Assembly (NCBI GenBank): GCA_037127255.1
Contig: JBANSL010000005.1
Span: forward strand, 60,109,909-60,173,908
Direction of reading: 5' to 3'
DNA from: Persicaria tinctoria
Lineage: Eukaryota; Streptophyta; Magnoliopsida; Caryophyllales; Polygonaceae
DNA length: 64,000 nt
Part shown: positions 61,709 through 64,000 of the stretch, piece by piece
Numbering within the stretch: the stretch's first letter is position 1
Layout of the letters: each line of letters starts with the position of its first letter
Notes under the pieces: model-generated
Told to the model about the DNA's origin: nothing
The model's input: the letters and a program-made list of their open reading frames with translations, nothing else
The model's database searches: none
Translations under genes and position numbers: made by a program

Positions 61709-63380
61709 ATCTATTAATATTACTAATTCCGCTAGCATTTTGCTGAAGTGTCACGCACCTAATTAAAGTTGAATTTTTTATTCAAATGATATTTCTTATT
61801 GGTCAATAATATTATTGCTGAACTTATTGGTTTCCTATTTGACATATATTTGTTTCCTATTTTTCTTACGAAGATTATTTAAATTGATATACTTATATCA
61901 ATTTGTGATCTATTTAAAATATAATTATTTCATTTTTTCATAAAAAAGATTATGTACATTAATACATCATACCAAATTTTTAGATATTATCATTGTGTGT
62001 GGTCTTTTATATCATTATTTCATTAATATCATGACTTTCTTTATACATTTCATTTATATAAATAATATTATATATTTATTAGGACCACAATTTTGGATAC
62101 TATCATTCCGAATGTCGAGTCGGGTTGAGAGTCGGATCGGGTTTGGGTCGGGTCGGCTTTGTCTGTGTTCGGGTTTATTTCAAGTCGAGTCAGATTCGGG
62201 TCGGTCTCGGGTTCGAGTTATGGATGACTCCAAATTTTCGGGTCTAGATTTGGGAGAATCGGTCGGATTTCTAGGGTCGGGTCAGATTTTGCCAGCTCTA
62301 ACCATGATGATCATAAGCCATATATAAATTGGTCGACATATTTATACAAGTCTTATCCATAATTTGTTATGTAATCTTTTAAAAAATTAATTACAATATC
62401 TAAAAATAAAAATATCTTTGAAATATCAAATGTTTACATAATCTTATATTTATATATGTATATAACTAAATTCACTAATATATTGAATGTGATAACTCAA
62501 GAATTGATAACAATATTTAATTCAAATGTCAAAATAAAAATTAACTATAAAAAACAATGACTGTCAAAATAATATTTCCTTTTAAAATTTACATTTATTA
62601 TAGAATATAGACATCTTAAATTTTTATTGAATTTTTTTAAAATATTTTTGGAGATAGAAGCTAGCAAAACATCATTAATTTTAAGAAGAAAATATTTTTG
62701 CACCCGCTAACCTTAAAAAATTGAGGAAAATAATTATCCAAAATGAATAGTTTACATCTATACATACTCTGTGCATTCTATTTCTACATGACATCTATAA
62801 AAATTTTAACAAAAGATTTTTTAGAGATAAATTACATTTATTTCTAACATCTTAAATGACTATCTGAAATGCAAAAAAAAAAATAACATTTTAAGGTTTA
62901 CAAACAAAAATTAATTGAAGAATTTTGAGAAAAGAAAATGTGAAATTTGCATATATTATCATTTAAAAATAAATAAATAAATAAACACTCTTTTATCCCC
63001 AAAATGAATATTTCACATCTATATTTATTTTATACACCCTAGATGACCCTTATTATACCTTCAATATTTTAAGACCTGCATTTTTTTTTATAAAGTATTC
63101 GCACAATCATGTTCTTATGATTTTTTAAATCATTATGTGACTGCTTATATTTTCCTTTTTAGTTTTATCGTAATGATAATAATTATATGTGTATTTCAAA
63201 TTATAATAAGTGGTGTGTTTGAGTTTTATTACTACTTTACCTTATTAAATAATTTTAAAAAATTATATTGTATCTCGATCTTTCCAACTAATTTAGAAAT
63301 TAAAAAAACTTATGTAGCAGGTTATATTCGAATTTTTCTACTAATGATAGTGAAGGTTCGATAATATAAAACAATGTAAT
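61709..63380. other. AT-rich spacer with a GGGTCGG stretch
   Basis: No gene recognised. 62110-62290 is rich in GGGTCGG words and ends TTTTGCCAGCTCTAA, whose complement TTAGAGCTGGCAAAA looks like an hAT-type terminal repeat. The other end was not found. The rest is low-complexity AT sequence. Confidence 0.35.
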
Positions 63381-64000
63381 ATAGAAATACTCTAGAAGGG
63401 GGGTTGAATAGAGTATGCCCGTTTTTCGCAGAAAGTCTCAAGACTTTTGGAGCTGGAACCAAAACCTTTGAGATAAACCTGAATCACAAAGTTAAGCAAT
63501 TCGAACCAAGTGCGGAAATAAGGTAAAGCAAATAAGTAAAGGACACGAGTAATTGTTTACGAGGTTCAGCACAACTGGCTTACGTCCCCGCCTAGGGTTC
63601 TTCCACAACCCTAGGATTCAAAGGCTTTATTGAATGCTTAGCTTAGGATCCTAATAGCTCACCGAGAAGCCTCTCTCCTATACAATTGCAATCTAGTCAA
63701 CTCACGTTCCCTTGGAGTCCTAGACCAATCTAGAAGAGCCCCACCTCTCTCAGCTATCTAGTACAATCCTCTAACTCTCGCAAATCAATAGCCTAGTGCA
63801 ACTTCCCGAGTTATAAACTCTCGAGTAACACTTGAAACAAATATATCCTATAAGCTCACAGTGACTCTCAAAGGCTTTGAAATAAACAACAAACTATTTG
63901 AGCGCTTTGCAGAGAGACACTTGGAAGACAGATCGCTTGAATGAATTGAAGCTCGTGTGTAGCACTTGTTCTTCTGTCTTCTCCTTCCTTTCCTTTATAT
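63381..64000 (-). mobile_element. Partial copia-type LTR, runs off the window
   Basis: On the minus strand GGGGACGTAAGCCAGTTGTG with GAACCTCGTAAAC, then CTATTCAACCCCCCTTCTAG near 63395, which is the wording of the R/U5 end of many plant copia LTRs. The 5' part lies beyond 64000. Confidence 0.5.

Overview
The window looks like plant nuclear heterochromatin or intergenic DNA. It is AT-rich and full of (TA)n microsatellites. It holds plant-type LTR retrotransposons whose primer-binding sites match tRNA-Asp, a Stowaway-like MITE with a CTCCCTCCGT terminus, Helitron-like 3' ends, and a MULE-like element carrying a DUF1985-type gene. I see no bacterial-type operon and no complete ordinary host gene. 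A eudicot is likely; I cannot name the species.

Layout. 1-36 is the tail of an LTR. 962-12484 is a tandem array of eleven ~1.04-1.14 kb units, each built of TGTCAC-rich spacer, a 258-bp MITE, a variable (TA)n tract and a ~254-bp module with Pol III-like boxes. Inside the (TA)n of the last unit sits a ~3.1 kb MULE-like element (12485-15618). From 15715 to 30502 several elements lie end to end between TA microsatellites. They carry subterminal hairpins, minisatellites and GC-rich exon-like segments, with tRNA-like inverted pairs, two Helitron-type 3' ends and a solo LTR in or between them. 31641-33670 is a broken Ty1/copia RT-RNase H fragment, itself split by an insertion.

33671-61683 is a nest of Ty3/gypsy (Athila/Tat-like) elements: A and B on the minus strand sharing an LTR, D inside A, a solo LTR inside the 3' end of B, B2 on the plus strand, and C inside the LTR of B2. 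None of them shows a reverse transcriptase. A, B and B2 run gag - protease - integrase tail, D runs gag start - integrase tail, and C is gag plus a tail. All look like deletion derivatives that would need enzymes from elsewhere. 61709-64000 is AT-rich sequence ending in part of a copia-type LTR.

Most worth a second look: (1) a purine-loop hairpin placed before both polypurine-like tracts of these gypsy elements, with different stem sequences that still pair; (2) a 12-bp palindrome, GTCGATATCGAC or GTCGACGTCGAC, scattered through the LTRs of A/B/B2 and also encoding an in-frame VDVD/VDID repeat between gag and protease; (3) the family of TA-microsatellite-bounded elements and its link to the satellite array.
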